64,000 nucleotides of DNA from NCBI RefSeq assembly GCF_000225505.1, contig NZ_BACI01000087.1, positions 1 to 64,000 of the forward strand, written 5' to 3'. The position numbers and the translations under genes are program-made. Origin of the DNA: Gordonia alkanivorans NBRC 16433. Lineage in GTDB: Bacteria > Actinomycetota > Actinomycetes > Mycobacteriales > Mycobacteriaceae. Positions 19,733-29,918 of this stretch are shown piece by piece (position 1 is the stretch's first letter; the number at the start of each line of letters is the position of its first letter). The notes beneath the pieces are model-generated. The model ran no database searches. It was not told the DNA's origin and saw nothing but the letters and a program-made list of their open reading frames with translations.

Positions 19733-20683
19733 CTACCCGGCCAGCGCCCGCAAGAAGAAGCCGAGATTCGCCGGTCTCTCCGCGAGGCGACGGACGAAGT
19801 AGCCGTACCACTCGGTGCCGTATGGGATGTACACGCGCACTCGGGCGCCCGACTCGACGAGCCGTCGCTGCTCGTCAACCCGGATGCCGTACAGCATCTG
19901 GTGCTCCCACGTGCCGGGGGCGCGGTCGAACTCCGCCGCCAGGATCGAGGCCTCCTCGATCATCGTCGGGTCGTGGCTGGCGACCATCGGATAGCCGTTG
20001 CCCTTCATCAGGATTCGCAGGCAGCGGAGGTAGGCCTCGTCGACCTGGTGACGGTCGGGGTAGGCGACCGCCGGCGGTTCGGCATAGGCGCCCTTGCACA
20101 ACCGGATTCGTGCGCCCGTTGCCGCGAACTCGGCGCAGTCGGCCTCGGTACGACGCAGATACGCCTGCAGCACGGTCCCGACCTCGGGGAAATCCTGTCG
20201 CAGTGACCGCACGATGGCCAGACGCTCGTCGACGGTCGCGTGATCCTCGGCGTCGATGGTGATCAGTGCCCCGGCGTGGTGCGCTGCCGCGGCGATGGTC
20301 CGGGCGTTCTCCTCGGCGATCTTGGCGCCGTGTTCGGGCAGCCGTTGACCCAGCGCAGTGAGTTTCACCGACACCTCCAGCGCACCCGGACGTACCGGAC
20401 CCAGGCCCGGCATCGCTTCCAGCAGAGACACATAGGCGGCGACCGTGGCGTCGGCCTGTGATTCGTCGACGGTGTCCTCGCCGAGGAAGTCGATGGTCAC
20501 CGCCAGCCCGTCGTCGAGTTCTCCTCGGATGGCGGCGAGGACGTCGTCGAGCGTTTCGCCGGGCACGAACCGGCGCACGACCTTCTCGGTCACCGACCAT
20601 CGCTGCGAGGTCTGTTTGATCCGTTCGCTGCGCGCCGCGGCGGTGATCGTCGGGCGCAGGAGGGTGTCGAAGAGCGTGCTCAA
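19733..20683 (-). CDS. pruB: proline dehydrogenase
   Basis: 316 aa monofunctional PRODH, a FAD TIM-barrel enzyme oxidising proline to pyrroline-5-carboxylate. Substrate-binding signature YFVRRLAERPAN is near the C-terminus, and RIRLCKGAYAEP and VKLTALGQ are typical. It overlaps the P5C dehydrogenase gene by 4 bp, so the two are one operon (pruA-pruB). It ends tail-to-tail with the NqrB/FNR gene, 54 bp apart. Confidence 0.93.
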   Translation of the reverse strand: MSTLFDTLLRPTITAAARSERIKQTSQRWSVTEKVVRRFVPGETLDDVLAAIRGELDDGLAVTIDFLGEDTVDESQADATVAAYVSLLEAMPGLGPVRPGALEVSVKLTALGQRLPEHGAKIAEENARTIAAAAHHAGALITIDAEDHATVDERLAIVRSLRQDFPEVGTVLQAYLRRTEADCAEFAATGARIRLCKGAYAEPPAVAYPDRHQVDEAYLRCLRILMKGNGYPMVASHDPTMIEEASILAAEFDRAPGTWEHQMLYGIRVDEQRRLVESGARVRVYIPYGTEWYGYFVRRLAERPANLGFFLRALAG

Positions 20684-22332
20684 CTGGAGACCCCCGTGAA
20701 GTCGGTGCTCATGTGCGGGTACCGGGTCGTGGTCGGCGGTGTGAACGTCTCCTTGATCGTGCGGCTCGACGTCCAGCGCAACAGGTTCTGCTTCGACCCC
20801 GCCTTGTCGTTCGTGCCCGACGCCCGACCGCCACCGAACGGCTGTTGGCCGACGACGGCACCGGTCGGCTTGTCGTTGATGTAGAAGTTTCCGGCCGCAT
20901 TGCGGAGCCGGTCCGACGCGAGAGCGACCGCCGCGACGTCGGTCGCCATGACCGCGCCGGTCAGCGCGTACTTCGCCGTCGTGTCGACCAGGTCGAGCAC
21001 GGTCTCGTAGTCGGCGTCGTCGTAGACGTACACCGCCAGGATCGGGCCGAAGTACTCCGTGGAGAACGACTCGTCCCGCGGGTCGTCGGACAGCAACACG
21101 GTGGGGCGCACGAAGTACCCGACCGTGTCGTCGACCTGCCCGCCGACGGCGACGGTGACCTGCGGCGAGGACTTGGCGCGCCGCAGCGCCGCGATGTTCT
21201 TGTCGAAGGCACGCTGATCGATCAGGGCGCCACCGAAGTTCGACAGGTCGCGGACGTCACCGTAGGTGATTTCGGCTGTCTCGCCGAGGAAGTCGTTACC
21301 CATCTTGTCCCACACCGACCGGGCGATGTAGGCGCGTGAGGCGGCCGAGCACTTCTGGCCCTGGTACTCGAACGCGCCGCGGATCAATGCCGTTCGGAGA
21401 GCGTGCGGTTCGGCGGAGGAATGGGCGACGATGAAGTCCTTGCCGCCCGTCTCGCCGACCAGGCGCGGGTAATTGCGGTACTTGTCGATGTTGTTGCCGA
21501 CCGCTCGCCACAGGTACTGGAAGGTCGTGGTCGATCCGGTGAAGTGGATTCCGGCCAGGTTCTCGTCGGCGAGAACCACATCCGACACGGCACGTCCGTC
21601 GCCGTGGACGAGGTTGATGACTCCGGGAGGCAGTCCGGCGGCTTCGAGGAGTGCCATCGTGTACTGCGCCGAATACGCCTGTGTGGGAGAGGGCTTCCAG
21701 ATCACGGTGTTGCCCATCAGCATCGGCGCCGTCGGCAGATTCGCGGCGATGGCGGTGAAGTTGAACGGGGTGACCGCGTAGACGAATCCGTCGAGCGGAC
21801 GCTGATCGAGCCGATTCCAGACACCCGGTGACGACACCGGTTGTTCGGCGAGTATCTCGCGTGCGAAAGCGACGTTGAACCGCCAGAAGTCGGCGAGCTC
21901 GCAGGGCGCGTCGATCTCGGCCTGCTGCACCGACTTCGACTGGCCGAGCATCGTCGCGGCGGCGATCCGTTCACGCCACGGCCCCGACAGCAGTTCGGCC
22001 GCGCGCAGGATCACCGCGGCCCGGTCGTCGAAGCTGGTGTGCGCCCAGTCGTCCTTTGCGTCCATCGCGGCGTCGACGGCCGCACGGGCGTCGTCGTGCG
22101 TGGCGTTGGTGAGGAATCCGAGCACCTCGTGGTGCGCATGCGGCTGCACGACGTCGATCTGATCGCCGTGCCCGAGATGCAGGCGACCGCCGATGATGTG
22201 CGGCAGCTCGCGCCGGCCGGCGCTGGACTGGCGGGTGAGTTCGTTGACGATCCGGGTGCGCTCGGGCGACCCGGGGGCGTAGGTGTGCACCGGCTCGTTG
22301 ACCGGGCGAGGGGGAGTGGTGATGGCGTCCAT
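20680..22332 (-). CDS. pruA: 1-pyrroline-5-carboxylate dehydrogenase
   Basis: 550 aa aldehyde dehydrogenase converting P5C/glutamate semialdehyde to glutamate with NAD. Long N-terminal arm, FNFTAIAANLPTAPMLMGN, the catalytic Glu region VGETGGKDF, catalytic Cys in EYQGQKCSAASRAY, and the C-terminal QQPFGGGRASGTNDKAGS of bacterial and fungal P5CDH. First gene of the operon, divergent from pruC with 75 bp between. Confidence 0.95.
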   Translation of the reverse strand: MDAITTPPRPVNEPVHTYAPGSPERTRIVNELTRQSSAGRRELPHIIGGRLHLGHGDQIDVVQPHAHHEVLGFLTNATHDDARAAVDAAMDAKDDWAHTSFDDRAAVILRAAELLSGPWRERIAAATMLGQSKSVQQAEIDAPCELADFWRFNVAFAREILAEQPVSSPGVWNRLDQRPLDGFVYAVTPFNFTAIAANLPTAPMLMGNTVIWKPSPTQAYSAQYTMALLEAAGLPPGVINLVHGDGRAVSDVVLADENLAGIHFTGSTTTFQYLWRAVGNNIDKYRNYPRLVGETGGKDFIVAHSSAEPHALRTALIRGAFEYQGQKCSAASRAYIARSVWDKMGNDFLGETAEITYGDVRDLSNFGGALIDQRAFDKNIAALRRAKSSPQVTVAVGGQVDDTVGYFVRPTVLLSDDPRDESFSTEYFGPILAVYVYDDADYETVLDLVDTTAKYALTGAVMATDVAAVALASDRLRNAAGNFYINDKPTGAVVGQQPFGGGRASGTNDKAGSKQNLLRWTSSRTIKETFTPPTTTRYPHMSTDFTGVSS

Positions 22333-22370
22333 GACGTCAGTTCACCTGCGGAGGGCGTTCCCGCGATATG

Positions 22371-22380
22371 GCCGATCGGC
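22371..22380. promoter_or_regulatory. palindrome between pruA and pruC
   Basis: GCCGATCGGC is a perfect 10-bp palindrome in the middle of the 75-bp divergent region. Candidate binding site for PruC; assignment is inference. Confidence 0.3.
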
Positions 22381-22394
22381 AAACCGGACAGCCG

Positions 22395-22400
22395 TAGCCT
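22395..22400 (+). promoter_or_regulatory. -10 box, leaderless start of pruC
   Basis: TAGCCT ends 7 nt before the ATG at 22408, and no Shine-Dalgarno is visible. This supports 22408 rather than the long upstream open frame. Confidence 0.45.
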
Positions 22401-22407
22401 TGTCCGT

Positions 22408-24015
22408 ATGGACAAATCTCCGGGCGTCGCGCTCGGGCGTCTCATCCTGGCCCTGGACCGGACGGTGGCGACCCTGGTCACCGCACCGCAGGGACTCGAC
22501 GTGCCGGTGCGGAGCCTCGCGATGATCGACATCGACGACGTCCACTTCGGCCTCGGTCGCGCGGCACGGTCGGCCGATGTGTTCCTGCTGGTCGGCCTGC
22601 CCGACGAGGTGAGCACCGAACTGCTGGCCGGCCTCGGCATCCATCGCCCCGTCGCCGTCATGAGCAAGACGTCGTCGGCGACCCTCACCGACCTCGCCGA
22701 TCGACTCGGTATCGCGGTCGTCGCCATCGACCCGCACGCCCGGTGGGAGCGCATCTACAACCTCGTGTCGCGCGTCCTCGACACCGCGCGGCGTTCGCCG
22801 GACGACGGCGAGTCGATGGAGTCGGGCGCCACCGGTGATCTCTTCGAACTCGCGGCCGAGGTCGCACGGCGCACCGGCGGACTGGTCAGCATCGAGGACG
22901 AGCGATCGCACGTGCTGGCCTACAGCACGGCCGGCGACGAGGCCGACGATCTGCGACGGTTGTCGATCCTCGGCCGCGAGGGCCCGCCGGAGATGCTCGC
23001 CTGGCTTCGGCAGTGGGGTGTGATGGACGCGCTGCGCACGTCGGCGCGGGTGGTCGCGGTCGACGCGCGAACCGACCTCGGCCTGCGGGAACGCCGCGCG
23101 GTCGCGATCCGGGCCCCGGGCACGGCCGAGTTTCTGGGGGTCGTCTGGTTGCAGCGCGGTGCCGGACCGTTCGCCGACGACACTGACGAGGTGCTCACCG
23201 GAGCGGCCGCGGTCGCCGCCCGGGTGATCGCCCGTCGTCGATCCGCGGGCACCGAACACGACGAACTGGTCCGTCGGCTCCTCGGCGCGCGCGGCGACAT
23301 CATCGACGTCGACGCACTCGCCGCTCAGCTCGGCGTCGACCCGTCCGTCGCAGTGGTCCTCGTCGGATTCGCGACGACCGGTTCGGCCGAAGACGCCTCG
23401 GTGCCGTTGTCGGAGAACGCCACTCGCATCTCCGCGCTCACCCTGCACGCCAGCGCGTTCAGTCCGCTGTCGGTGACCTCGACCATCGGCGACCGTGCCT
23501 ACGTGGTGCTCCCCGGTGTGACGGACGATGCCGCGGTCGAATGGGCGCAGGTGTCCGTCGAGGTGACGCAGCGGCAGTTCGGTTTGCGCATCCGCGCGGT
23601 GGTCGCCGGACCCCACACCCTCGCCGCGGTACCCGAACTGCGCAGCCAGATCGACCGCGTGCTCGACGCGGCTTCCCTCGAAGGCGAACTGATCGACGAC
23701 GTCACCACCGTCGCGGGCTCACGCACCGGGGTCCTGCTCGGCGAGATCGTCGCGCTCCTCGCCGAGAACCCCGACCTCGTCGACCCGCGGGTCTCTGACC
23801 TCGCCGACCTCGACGCCCGCACCGGTAGCGACTTCACCGTCTCCCTGCGCGCCTACCTCGACCGTTTCGGCGACGTCCGGTCGGCCGCCAACGATCTGCA
23901 CGTCCACCCGAACACGTTGCGCTACCGCATCCGACGCATCGAGACCCTCACCGGGATGGACCTCGAGGACCCGGCGACCCGGCTCGTCGTGGCATTGTCG
24001 TTGCGGGTGCGGTAG
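22408..24015 (+). CDS. pruC: PucR-type regulator of proline catabolism
   Basis: 535 aa. N-terminal sensor part (about 1-120), a GAF-like middle (about 145-280, VARRTGGLVSIEDERS), a GGDEF-derived region, and the C-terminal PucR helix-turn-helix (RSAANDLHVHPNTLRYRIRRI). Size, domain order and position divergent from pruA/pruB match mycobacterial PruC (Rv1186c), the activator of proline dehydrogenase operons. The upstream open frame back to 21841 is antisense to pruA. Confidence 0.85.
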   Translation: MDKSPGVALGRLILALDRTVATLVTAPQGLDVPVRSLAMIDIDDVHFGLGRAARSADVFLLVGLPDEVSTELLAGLGIHRPVAVMSKTSSATLTDLADRLGIAVVAIDPHARWERIYNLVSRVLDTARRSPDDGESMESGATGDLFELAAEVARRTGGLVSIEDERSHVLAYSTAGDEADDLRRLSILGREGPPEMLAWLRQWGVMDALRTSARVVAVDARTDLGLRERRAVAIRAPGTAEFLGVVWLQRGAGPFADDTDEVLTGAAAVAARVIARRRSAGTEHDELVRRLLGARGDIIDVDALAAQLGVDPSVAVVLVGFATTGSAEDASVPLSENATRISALTLHASAFSPLSVTSTIGDRAYVVLPGVTDDAAVEWAQVSVEVTQRQFGLRIRAVVAGPHTLAAVPELRSQIDRVLDAASLEGELIDDVTTVAGSRTGVLLGEIVALLAENPDLVDPRVSDLADLDARTGSDFTVSLRAYLDRFGDVRSAANDLHVHPNTLRYRIRRIETLTGMDLEDPATRLVVALSLRVR

Positions 24016-24118
24016 GAGCTGAAAACCGCCCCCGAAAACCACCCTGTGCAGCGGCACCGACGACACTATGTCTTCGGCGCCGCCGTGGAGGGTCGACCTC
24101 AGGGGCGGTTTCCAGCTC
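24016..24118. terminator. long inverted repeat between convergent pruC and glutamine synthetase
   Basis: Arms 24016-24032 and 24102-24118 pair over 17 bp with one mismatch (GAGCTGaAAACCGCCCC), and a second weaker pairing lies inside. It fills the gap between two converging genes, starting right at the pruC stop. Probably a bidirectional, U-tract-less terminator; a small structured RNA is possible. Confidence 0.5.
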
Positions 24119-24136
24119 GGGTGAGTACCCGAGATG

Positions 24137-26308
24137 TCAGAGGATCGTGAGCATCTCGTTGTAGGTGGGCAGCGGCCAGAGGTCGTCGGCGACGATGCTC
24201 TCGAGCGTGTCCGCGACCTCGCGCACCGCGGCCATCGCCGGGATCAGCGTCTCGAGTGCGTACTTCGACTCCTCGTAGGTGCTCTCGCCGTGCATACCCG
24301 CGATGCCCTCGTCGAGGGTGACCACGGCGGCGTGCAGTGTGCCGATCAGTTCGGTGATCTCGGTGAGAAGCGGTGTGGGAGATTCGATCCCGGCCATCTT
24401 CAGTGACGCGGCGGTGCCGGCGAGCTCGCCCTGGTAGCGGATCGCGGCCGGCATGATCATCGTCTTCGCGATCTCCGCGGTCTCCTTGGCCTCGACGAGG
24501 ATGGTGAGCCCGTAGTACTCGAAGATGACGTCCTCGCGGGCCTCGAGTTCACGGGCCGACAGCACCCCGTACTTCTCGAAGATCTCGACGACCTCGGGTG
24601 CGGTGTACTCGGTGACGGCGTCGACGGTGGTGCGGAGGTTCTTGAGACCGCGCGCGGCGGCCTCTTCCTGCCACTCGTCGGAGTAGCCGTTGCCGTTGAA
24701 GATCACGGCACCGTGGGCGTTGACGATCTCCTGCAGCACCTTCTGCACGGCGTCGTTGAGGTCGGCGCCGTCGGCGAGCAATTTCTCCAGTTCGGAGGAG
24801 ATGTAGTCGATGGAGTCGGCCAGGATGGTGTTGATCGCGACCATCGGGTCGGAGATCGATTGGTTGGAACCCGGTGCGCGATACTCGAATCGGTTGCCGG
24901 TGAACGCGAACGGGCTGGTGCGGTTGCGGTCGCCCGGGTCGGCCTTCAGCGGCGGTAGGGTGTCGACGCCGAGCTCGAGGACGCCGGCCGTCTTGGAACC
25001 GGTGGCGCCACCCTTGGCGATCTGCTCGAAGACGTCCATCAGCTGCTCGCCGAGGAAGATCGAGATGATCGCCGGCGGAGCCTCGTTCGCACCCAGACGA
25101 TGATCGTTCGACGCCGACGCGACGGCGGCGCGCAGCAGGCCGCCGTAGGAGTGGACGGCGCGGATGATCGCACCGCAGAAGGTGAGGAACTGCATGTTCT
25201 CGTGCGGGGTGTCGCCGGGGTTGAGCAGGTTGCCCTGGTTGGCATTTCCGAGTGAGAAGTTGACGTGCTTGCCCGAGCCGTTGACGCCGGAGAACGGCTT
25301 CTCGTGCAGCAGGCACTTCATGCCGTACTTCTCCGCGACCGCCTTCATCGTGGTCATCATCAGCTGCTGGTGATCATGGGCCAGCACCGAGCGCTCGAAG
25401 ACCGGTGCGATCTCGAACTGGCCGGGGGCGACTTCGTTGTGGCGGGTCTTGGCCGGGATGCCCTGCTTGAACAGCTCGCGGTCGAGTTCGATCATGAACG
25501 ACAGCACGCGTTCGGGGATGGCGCCGAAGTAGTGGTCGTCGAACTCCTGACCCTTCGACGGCGGGGCGCCGAACAGGGTGCGGTTGGAGGTCATCAGGTC
25601 GGGGCGCGCGTAGAAGAAGTGCTCGTCGATCAGGAAGTACTCCTGCTCCGCGCCGGCGTAGGAGACGACGGTGTCGACGTTCTCGTGGCCGAAGAGCTTC
25701 AGCAGACGCATTGCCTGCTTGCTCATGGCCTGCTGGCTGCGCAGGAGCGGGGTCTTCTTGTCCAGTGCCTCACCGGTCCACGAGATGAAGATCGTGGGGA
25801 TGCACAGGGTGTTGCCGTTCGGGTTCTCCAGGATGTACGCCGGGCTCGTGACGTCCCAGCCGGTGTAACCGCGGGCCTCGAAGGTGCCGCGCAGACCGCC
25901 GTTGGGGAAGCTCGACGCGTCGGGCTCACCCTGCAGCAGCGTCTTGCCGGCGAACTCGGCGAGCGACGCACCGCTCGAATCGGGTTCGAGGAACGAGTCG
26001 TGCTTCTCCGCCGTGAATCCGGTGAGCGGGTAGAAGACGTGCGCGTAGTGGGTGGCGCCCTTCTCGATGGCCCAGTCCTTCATCGCGACCGCGACGTAGT
26101 CGGCGAGGGTCGGGTCCATCGGGCAACCGGTGTCGATCGTTGCCGCAACCGCCTTGAAGACATGCTTCGGCAGGCGCTTCTTCATGACCGACAAGCTGAA
26201 CACGTTGCGTCCGAAGGTGTCTGCCAACGGCTCGGTGAATCCGGGTGCCGACACCTCGTAGGTCGTCACGGCCTCGATGGCCTGACGGCGGGACATGCTG
26301 CCACTCAT
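24137..26308 (-). CDS. glutamine synthetase type III
   Basis: 723 aa, the size of GSIII (GlnN), much longer than GSI/GSII (about 350-470). ATP + glutamate + NH3 to glutamine. GSIII marks: N-terminal [20 protein letters not shown], then [40 protein letters not shown] and [20 protein letters not shown] (metal/substrate sites), with a long C-terminal extension. RBS AGGAGT before ATG 26308. GSIII was first described in cyanobacteria and Bacteroides and is an addition to the usual actinobacterial GSI; none of its regulators is visible nearby. Confidence 0.92.
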   Translation of the reverse strand: MSGSMSRRQAIEAVTTYEVSAPGFTEPLADTFGRNVFSLSVMKKRLPKHVFKAVAATIDTGCPMDPTLADYVAVAMKDWAIEKGATHYAHVFYPLTGFTAEKHDSFLEPDSSGASLAEFAGKTLLQGEPDASSFPNGGLRGTFEARGYTGWDVTSPAYILENPNGNTLCIPTIFISWTGEALDKKTPLLRSQQAMSKQAMRLLKLFGHENVDTVVSYAGAEQEYFLIDEHFFYARPDLMTSNRTLFGAPPSKGQEFDDHYFGAIPERVLSFMIELDRELFKQGIPAKTRHNEVAPGQFEIAPVFERSVLAHDHQQLMMTTMKAVAEKYGMKCLLHEKPFSGVNGSGKHVNFSLGNANQGNLLNPGDTPHENMQFLTFCGAIIRAVHSYGGLLRAAVASASNDHRLGANEAPPAIISIFLGEQLMDVFEQIAKGGATGSKTAGVLELGVDTLPPLKADPGDRNRTSPFAFTGNRFEYRAPGSNQSISDPMVAINTILADSIDYISSELEKLLADGADLNDAVQKVLQEIVNAHGAVIFNGNGYSDEWQEEAAARGLKNLRTTVDAVTEYTAPEVVEIFEKYGVLSARELEAREDVIFEYYGLTILVEAKETAEIAKTMIMPAAIRYQGELAGTAASLKMAGIESPTPLLTEITELIGTLHAAVVTLDEGIAGMHGESTYEESKYALETLIPAMAAVREVADTLESIVADDLWPLPTYNEMLTIL

Positions 26309-26499
26309 GGTTACTCCTGGTGTTTATCGTCGACCACCGGCAGGTCGGCACGACGACGTCGCTAGGTTGTCGCTGGTTGCGAGCGACTCGACGCTATGAG
26401 CTGGGTGTATGCGCCCCGTTGCCCCCGTGTGACGCTGAGGAAAACTAGTGTCCCGGCAGGTGTCTCGGCACAATTCGTCCGTTCGGACTACTCAGCAGG

Positions 26500-28491
26500 T
26501 CACTGCAGCGTGGCGTCGTCGCCCATCACGGCACCTTCACGACGCGGGTCGGCGCCGCCGATCCACCCGGAGTCGTGGCGCATGATCGCGCTGAGACCGC
26601 TGGACTGTTCGTCGACGGACACCTCTTCGCCCCGTTCGCGGAGGCCCCGCACCAGCGGATCGTGCGCGCCGTCGTCGGCGGTGTCGACCAGTGGGTGTTC
26701 GCCACCGACGTTCGACGTCGGGGTGTTGGCCGAGCCGAAGTCGATCATCGACACCGCCTGCTGCGGGTTCAGGCCCCAGTCCAGCATTCCGACAAGGGTT
26801 TTCACGACGAACTGGATGATGACCGATCCGCCCGGCGAACCCAGCGCGGCGATCACCTGTGCCGGCGCGCCGTCGGTGCCCGGTTGCATCACCAGGGTCG
26901 GCGCCATCGACGACCGCGGACGCTTACCGGGGGACACCCGGTTGGCGAGCAGGGCGCCGTCGTCGTCGCGCGGTTCGGCCGCGAAGTCGGTGAGCTGGTT
27001 GTTGAGCAGGAAGCCGTCGACCATGTGGTAGCTGCCGAACGCCGATTCGATGGTCGTCGTCATCGATGCGACGTTGCCGTAGCGGTCGGCGACGGTGATG
27101 TGGCTGGTGCCGTGTTCGTTGCCGGGATGCGAACCGAGCGGGACCGGACCGAGGTCCCCGGCCGGTGCCTCACCCAGGGAGGAATCGGGTTTGATCAACC
27201 CGGCGCGCGCCTGCAGATATGCGGGATCGAGGATGGTCTCGACGCCGCGTCCCGGCAGCGGCACGAAATCCGGGTCGGCGACGTACTTGTCACGGTCGGC
27301 ATAGGCGAGTCGCTCGGCCTCGGTGATCAGGTGCACCGCTGCGGGATCCGGCCGGCCACCGTCCCGGCTCGCCTCGGCGTCGCCGTCTGACTCGGTGGGT
27401 CGCATCGACGGCAGGTCGAAGTTCTCCAGGATGCCCAGCGTGGAGGCGACGGCGATGCCGCCCGACGATGGTCCGGGCATCGCCACGATCTGGCGGCCGC
27501 GGTATCCCGTCACGATGGGATCGCGGGTGACCGCCCGGTAGTTGCGGAGGTCGTCGACGGTCATGAGGCTGGGCGTCAGACCGCCCGCGGTGCTGCCCGC
27601 CTCGGCGACGATCGCCTGCGCGAGCGGGCCGTCGTACATCGCGTCGGCGCCGTCGGTGGCGAGTACACCAAGGGTTTTCGCGTAGGCGGGGTTGACCAGG
27701 TCGGTGCCCGCGGGCTTCGCCGTGCCCTCGTCGGTCAGGAAGTAGGTGCGGGCTTCCTGGTCGGCCTTCAGGTCAGGCGCGGAGGCGGCGATCGCCCCGG
27801 CCAGCCGCGGGCTGATCTCGAAACCGCTGTCCGCCAGAGTGATCGCCGGGGTGAACAGGTCACGCCAGGTCTGCTTGCCGTACTCGCCGTGGACCATGTC
27901 GAGCATCCGCAGCACGCCGGGGACGCCGATCGATCGTCCCGAGGCGCGGGCACTCGGCACGGGTGGTGCGGGGTCGGTGGGGGAGATCTGCGTCAGGTAG
28001 GTCTCGGTGGCAGCCGCGGGGGCCGTCTCGCGGCCGTCGAAGGCGCGCACCGAGTTCGACGCCGCATCGTAGTAGAGGGCGAAGGCGCCGCCGCCGATAC
28101 CCGACGACTGCGGTTCTACGAGACCGAGCACCATCTGCGCGGTCACCAGGGCATCGGCCGCAGTCCCACCGTCGCGCAACACCTCGCACGCCGCGCGGGT
28201 GGCCAGCGGATTGGCCGTCGCCGCGGCGTAGGTCCCGGTGACGACCGGTTTCATCCCGCTCCGGTAGCCCGAAGCGATCTCGGGTCGGGTCGCGATGTCG
28301 GTGGGGGCGGCCGAGACCTCCTGCGCGTCGATCAGTTCGCCGTTCGGGATCTCCGCGCAGGTGACCGGCGCGGCGGAAGGCTCGTCGGTGTCGGTTCCGC
28401 ACGAGGCGACGACCAGTGCTGCGGCGACCGCGGCCACCGTCAGCCGGAGGCCCCGGGATCCGGGATGAGGACTTCCCCGACGGCGTCTCAT
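26500..28491 (-). CDS. ggt: gamma-glutamyltransferase (lipoprotein)
   Basis: 663 aa Ntn-hydrolase. A basic N-terminus is followed by a hydrophobic segment and lipobox VVASC (Cys about 30), so it should be lipid-anchored outside the membrane. The autocatalytic cleavage site and nucleophile is T462 in GTSHITVAD; PGPSSGGI and PGKRPRSSMAPT bind the gamma-glutamyl group. Hydrolyses or transfers gamma-glutamyl groups of glutathione-like peptides; actinobacteria lack glutathione, so the natural substrate may be imported peptides. It follows the MFS gene by 16 bp but has its own -10 box. Confidence 0.92.
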   Translation of the reverse strand: MRRRRGSPHPGSRGLRLTVAAVAAALVVASCGTDTDEPSAAPVTCAEIPNGELIDAQEVSAAPTDIATRPEIASGYRSGMKPVVTGTYAAATANPLATRAACEVLRDGGTAADALVTAQMVLGLVEPQSSGIGGGAFALYYDAASNSVRAFDGRETAPAAATETYLTQISPTDPAPPVPSARASGRSIGVPGVLRMLDMVHGEYGKQTWRDLFTPAITLADSGFEISPRLAGAIAASAPDLKADQEARTYFLTDEGTAKPAGTDLVNPAYAKTLGVLATDGADAMYDGPLAQAIVAEAGSTAGGLTPSLMTVDDLRNYRAVTRDPIVTGYRGRQIVAMPGPSSGGIAVASTLGILENFDLPSMRPTESDGDAEASRDGGRPDPAAVHLITEAERLAYADRDKYVADPDFVPLPGRGVETILDPAYLQARAGLIKPDSSLGEAPAGDLGPVPLGSHPGNEHGTSHITVADRYGNVASMTTTIESAFGSYHMVDGFLLNNQLTDFAAEPRDDDGALLANRVSPGKRPRSSMAPTLVMQPGTDGAPAQVIAALGSPGGSVIIQFVVKTLVGMLDWGLNPQQAVSMIDFGSANTPTSNVGGEHPLVDTADDGAHDPLVRGLRERGEEVSVDEQSSGLSAIMRHDSGWIGGADPRREGAVMGDDATLQ

Positions 28492-28498
28492 GGACCTC

Positions 28499-28504
28499 AG
28501 CGTA
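28499..28504 (-). promoter_or_regulatory. -10 box, leaderless start of ggt
   Basis: Minus-strand TACGCT ends 7 nt before the ATG at 28491. Confidence 0.4.
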
Positions 28505-28507
28505 CGG

Positions 28508-29881
28508 TCACCGGGCAGACCGGACCGACCGAACGGCGATGCCCACCCCGATCACCGCGAGACAGGCGAAACCGAACGTCAGCAGTCGTGCCGATCCGAC
28601 TGCATCGGCGCCGAAGCTGACGAGCAGACCGGCGGCTGCCGACCCGACGGTGTTGGCGACCATCTGCACGGAGTTGATACCGGCCGACGCCCGAGCGGCC
28701 TCGGCCTGATCGGTGGTGATGCCCATGGCGGCGGTCGCGATGTGCGGGAAGGCCATGCCGATGCCCATGCCGGCGACGACGAGGCAGGCGTACCAACCGG
28801 CGATCGCGATCGGTGCGGTCGAGGACTGGAGGAGGCCGTAACCGGCCATGCCTGCGGCGAGGAACGCCGGCCCCGCGATGCGGGCCGCCGACGCCGAACG
28901 GCCGCGGGCCCACGTGCTGCTGGCGATCTGCGCGACCGTCCACCCGGTCGACAGCGCGGCCGGCAGAAGGCCCGCGGCGAATGGGGACAGGCCGCCGACC
29001 TGCTGGCCGAACAGAGGGAGGAAGGCCTCGGCGGTCGACCCGGCCGCCAACACCGCGATCGAGAGATAGATCCACTTGAGCGGATTGCCCACCGAATAGG
29101 TGAGGCGGGGGAGCAGGCCGGTGTCGCCATGTCGGTCCACGGCGACGAACCCGGCGAGGGCGAGCAGCGCGACGGCGCCGAGAACCACGACCGCCGTCGT
29201 CGAACCGGAGACCGCGGCCACCGAGACGGCCCCGGCCGCGACGGTCACCGCGGCGAGCGACGCCCACGGCAACGGGTGCCGTTCGTCGGAGCCGCGACCT
29301 CGCGGGAGCACCTGCCCGGCCACCGCGGCGATGGCAAGCGTGACCACGGTGAGGAACCAGAAGGAACCGCGCCACAGTCCGACCTCGGCGAACATACCGC
29401 CGATCGCGGGCCCCACGATGTTCCCGACACCCCACATCGCCGAGATCAGAGCCACGGCCCGGCCCCAGATGCGCTGCGGCAGTGCGATCTGCACGACCGC
29501 GAACGCCAGGCCCGTGAGCAGTCCGCCACCGAGTCCCTGGATCAGCCTGCCGGCCAACAGGATCGGCATGGTCGGGGTGAGCGCGCAGACCAGCGAACCC
29601 GCGGCGAACGCGGAGAAGCCGATCAGGTAGGCGCCCCGTGCGCCGAACTGCGCCAGCGCGCGTGTGACCAACATCGACGCCACGACGGAGGCGATCAGGA
29701 AGACCGTGACGACCCAGGCGTAGAACTGTTCGCCGCCGATGTCGGCGACGGTGCTGGGCAACGAGGCCGAGGTGAGGAAGGTGTTGATGGCGAAGACGAG
29801 GATGCCGCCGGCGAAGACCGACACCGCGGCGCGGTGTTCACGGGCGAGGAGTTCGGACCATCCGCCCGTTGACGTCGACAC
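28508..29881 (-). CDS. MFS transporter, DHA-type
   Basis: 457 aa major facilitator with 12-14 TM segments. The loop motif is LIQGLGGGLLTG after TM4, with motif C-like GNIVGPAIGGM in TM5, as in drug:H+ antiporters of the EmrB/DHA2-related set. GTG 29881 is the start, at the end of a strong promoter, so the mRNA is probably leaderless. Divergent from the SRPBCC gene at 30021. Substrate unknown. Confidence 0.8.
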   Translation of the reverse strand: MSTSTGGWSELLAREHRAAVSVFAGGILVFAINTFLTSASLPSTVADIGGEQFYAWVVTVFLIASVVASMLVTRALAQFGARGAYLIGFSAFAAGSLVCALTPTMPILLAGRLIQGLGGGLLTGLAFAVVQIALPQRIWGRAVALISAMWGVGNIVGPAIGGMFAEVGLWRGSFWFLTVVTLAIAAVAGQVLPRGRGSDERHPLPWASLAAVTVAAGAVSVAAVSGSTTAVVVLGAVALLALAGFVAVDRHGDTGLLPRLTYSVGNPLKWIYLSIAVLAAGSTAEAFLPLFGQQVGGLSPFAAGLLPAALSTGWTVAQIASSTWARGRSASAARIAGPAFLAAGMAGYGLLQSSTAPIAIAGWYACLVVAGMGIGMAFPHIATAAMGITTDQAEAARASAGINSVQMVANTVGSAAAGLLVSFGADAVGSARLLTFGFACLAVIGVGIAVRSVRSAR

Positions 29882-29889
29882 CGTCTGAA

Positions 29890-29918
29890 AGAATATCCGA
29901 CCCGACGACGGCGGTCAA
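29890..29918 (-). promoter_or_regulatory. near-consensus promoter of the MFS gene
   Basis: Minus strand: TTGACC (29918-29913), 17-bp spacer, TATTCT (29895-29890), then 8 nt to the GTG start at 29881. It is the closest to a consensus sigma-70 promoter I noticed in the window. Confidence 0.6.

Noticed and set aside
21841..22407. N-terminal extension of PruC
   Set aside because: Antisense to pruA; the PucR-type protein and a leaderless promoter both point to 22408.
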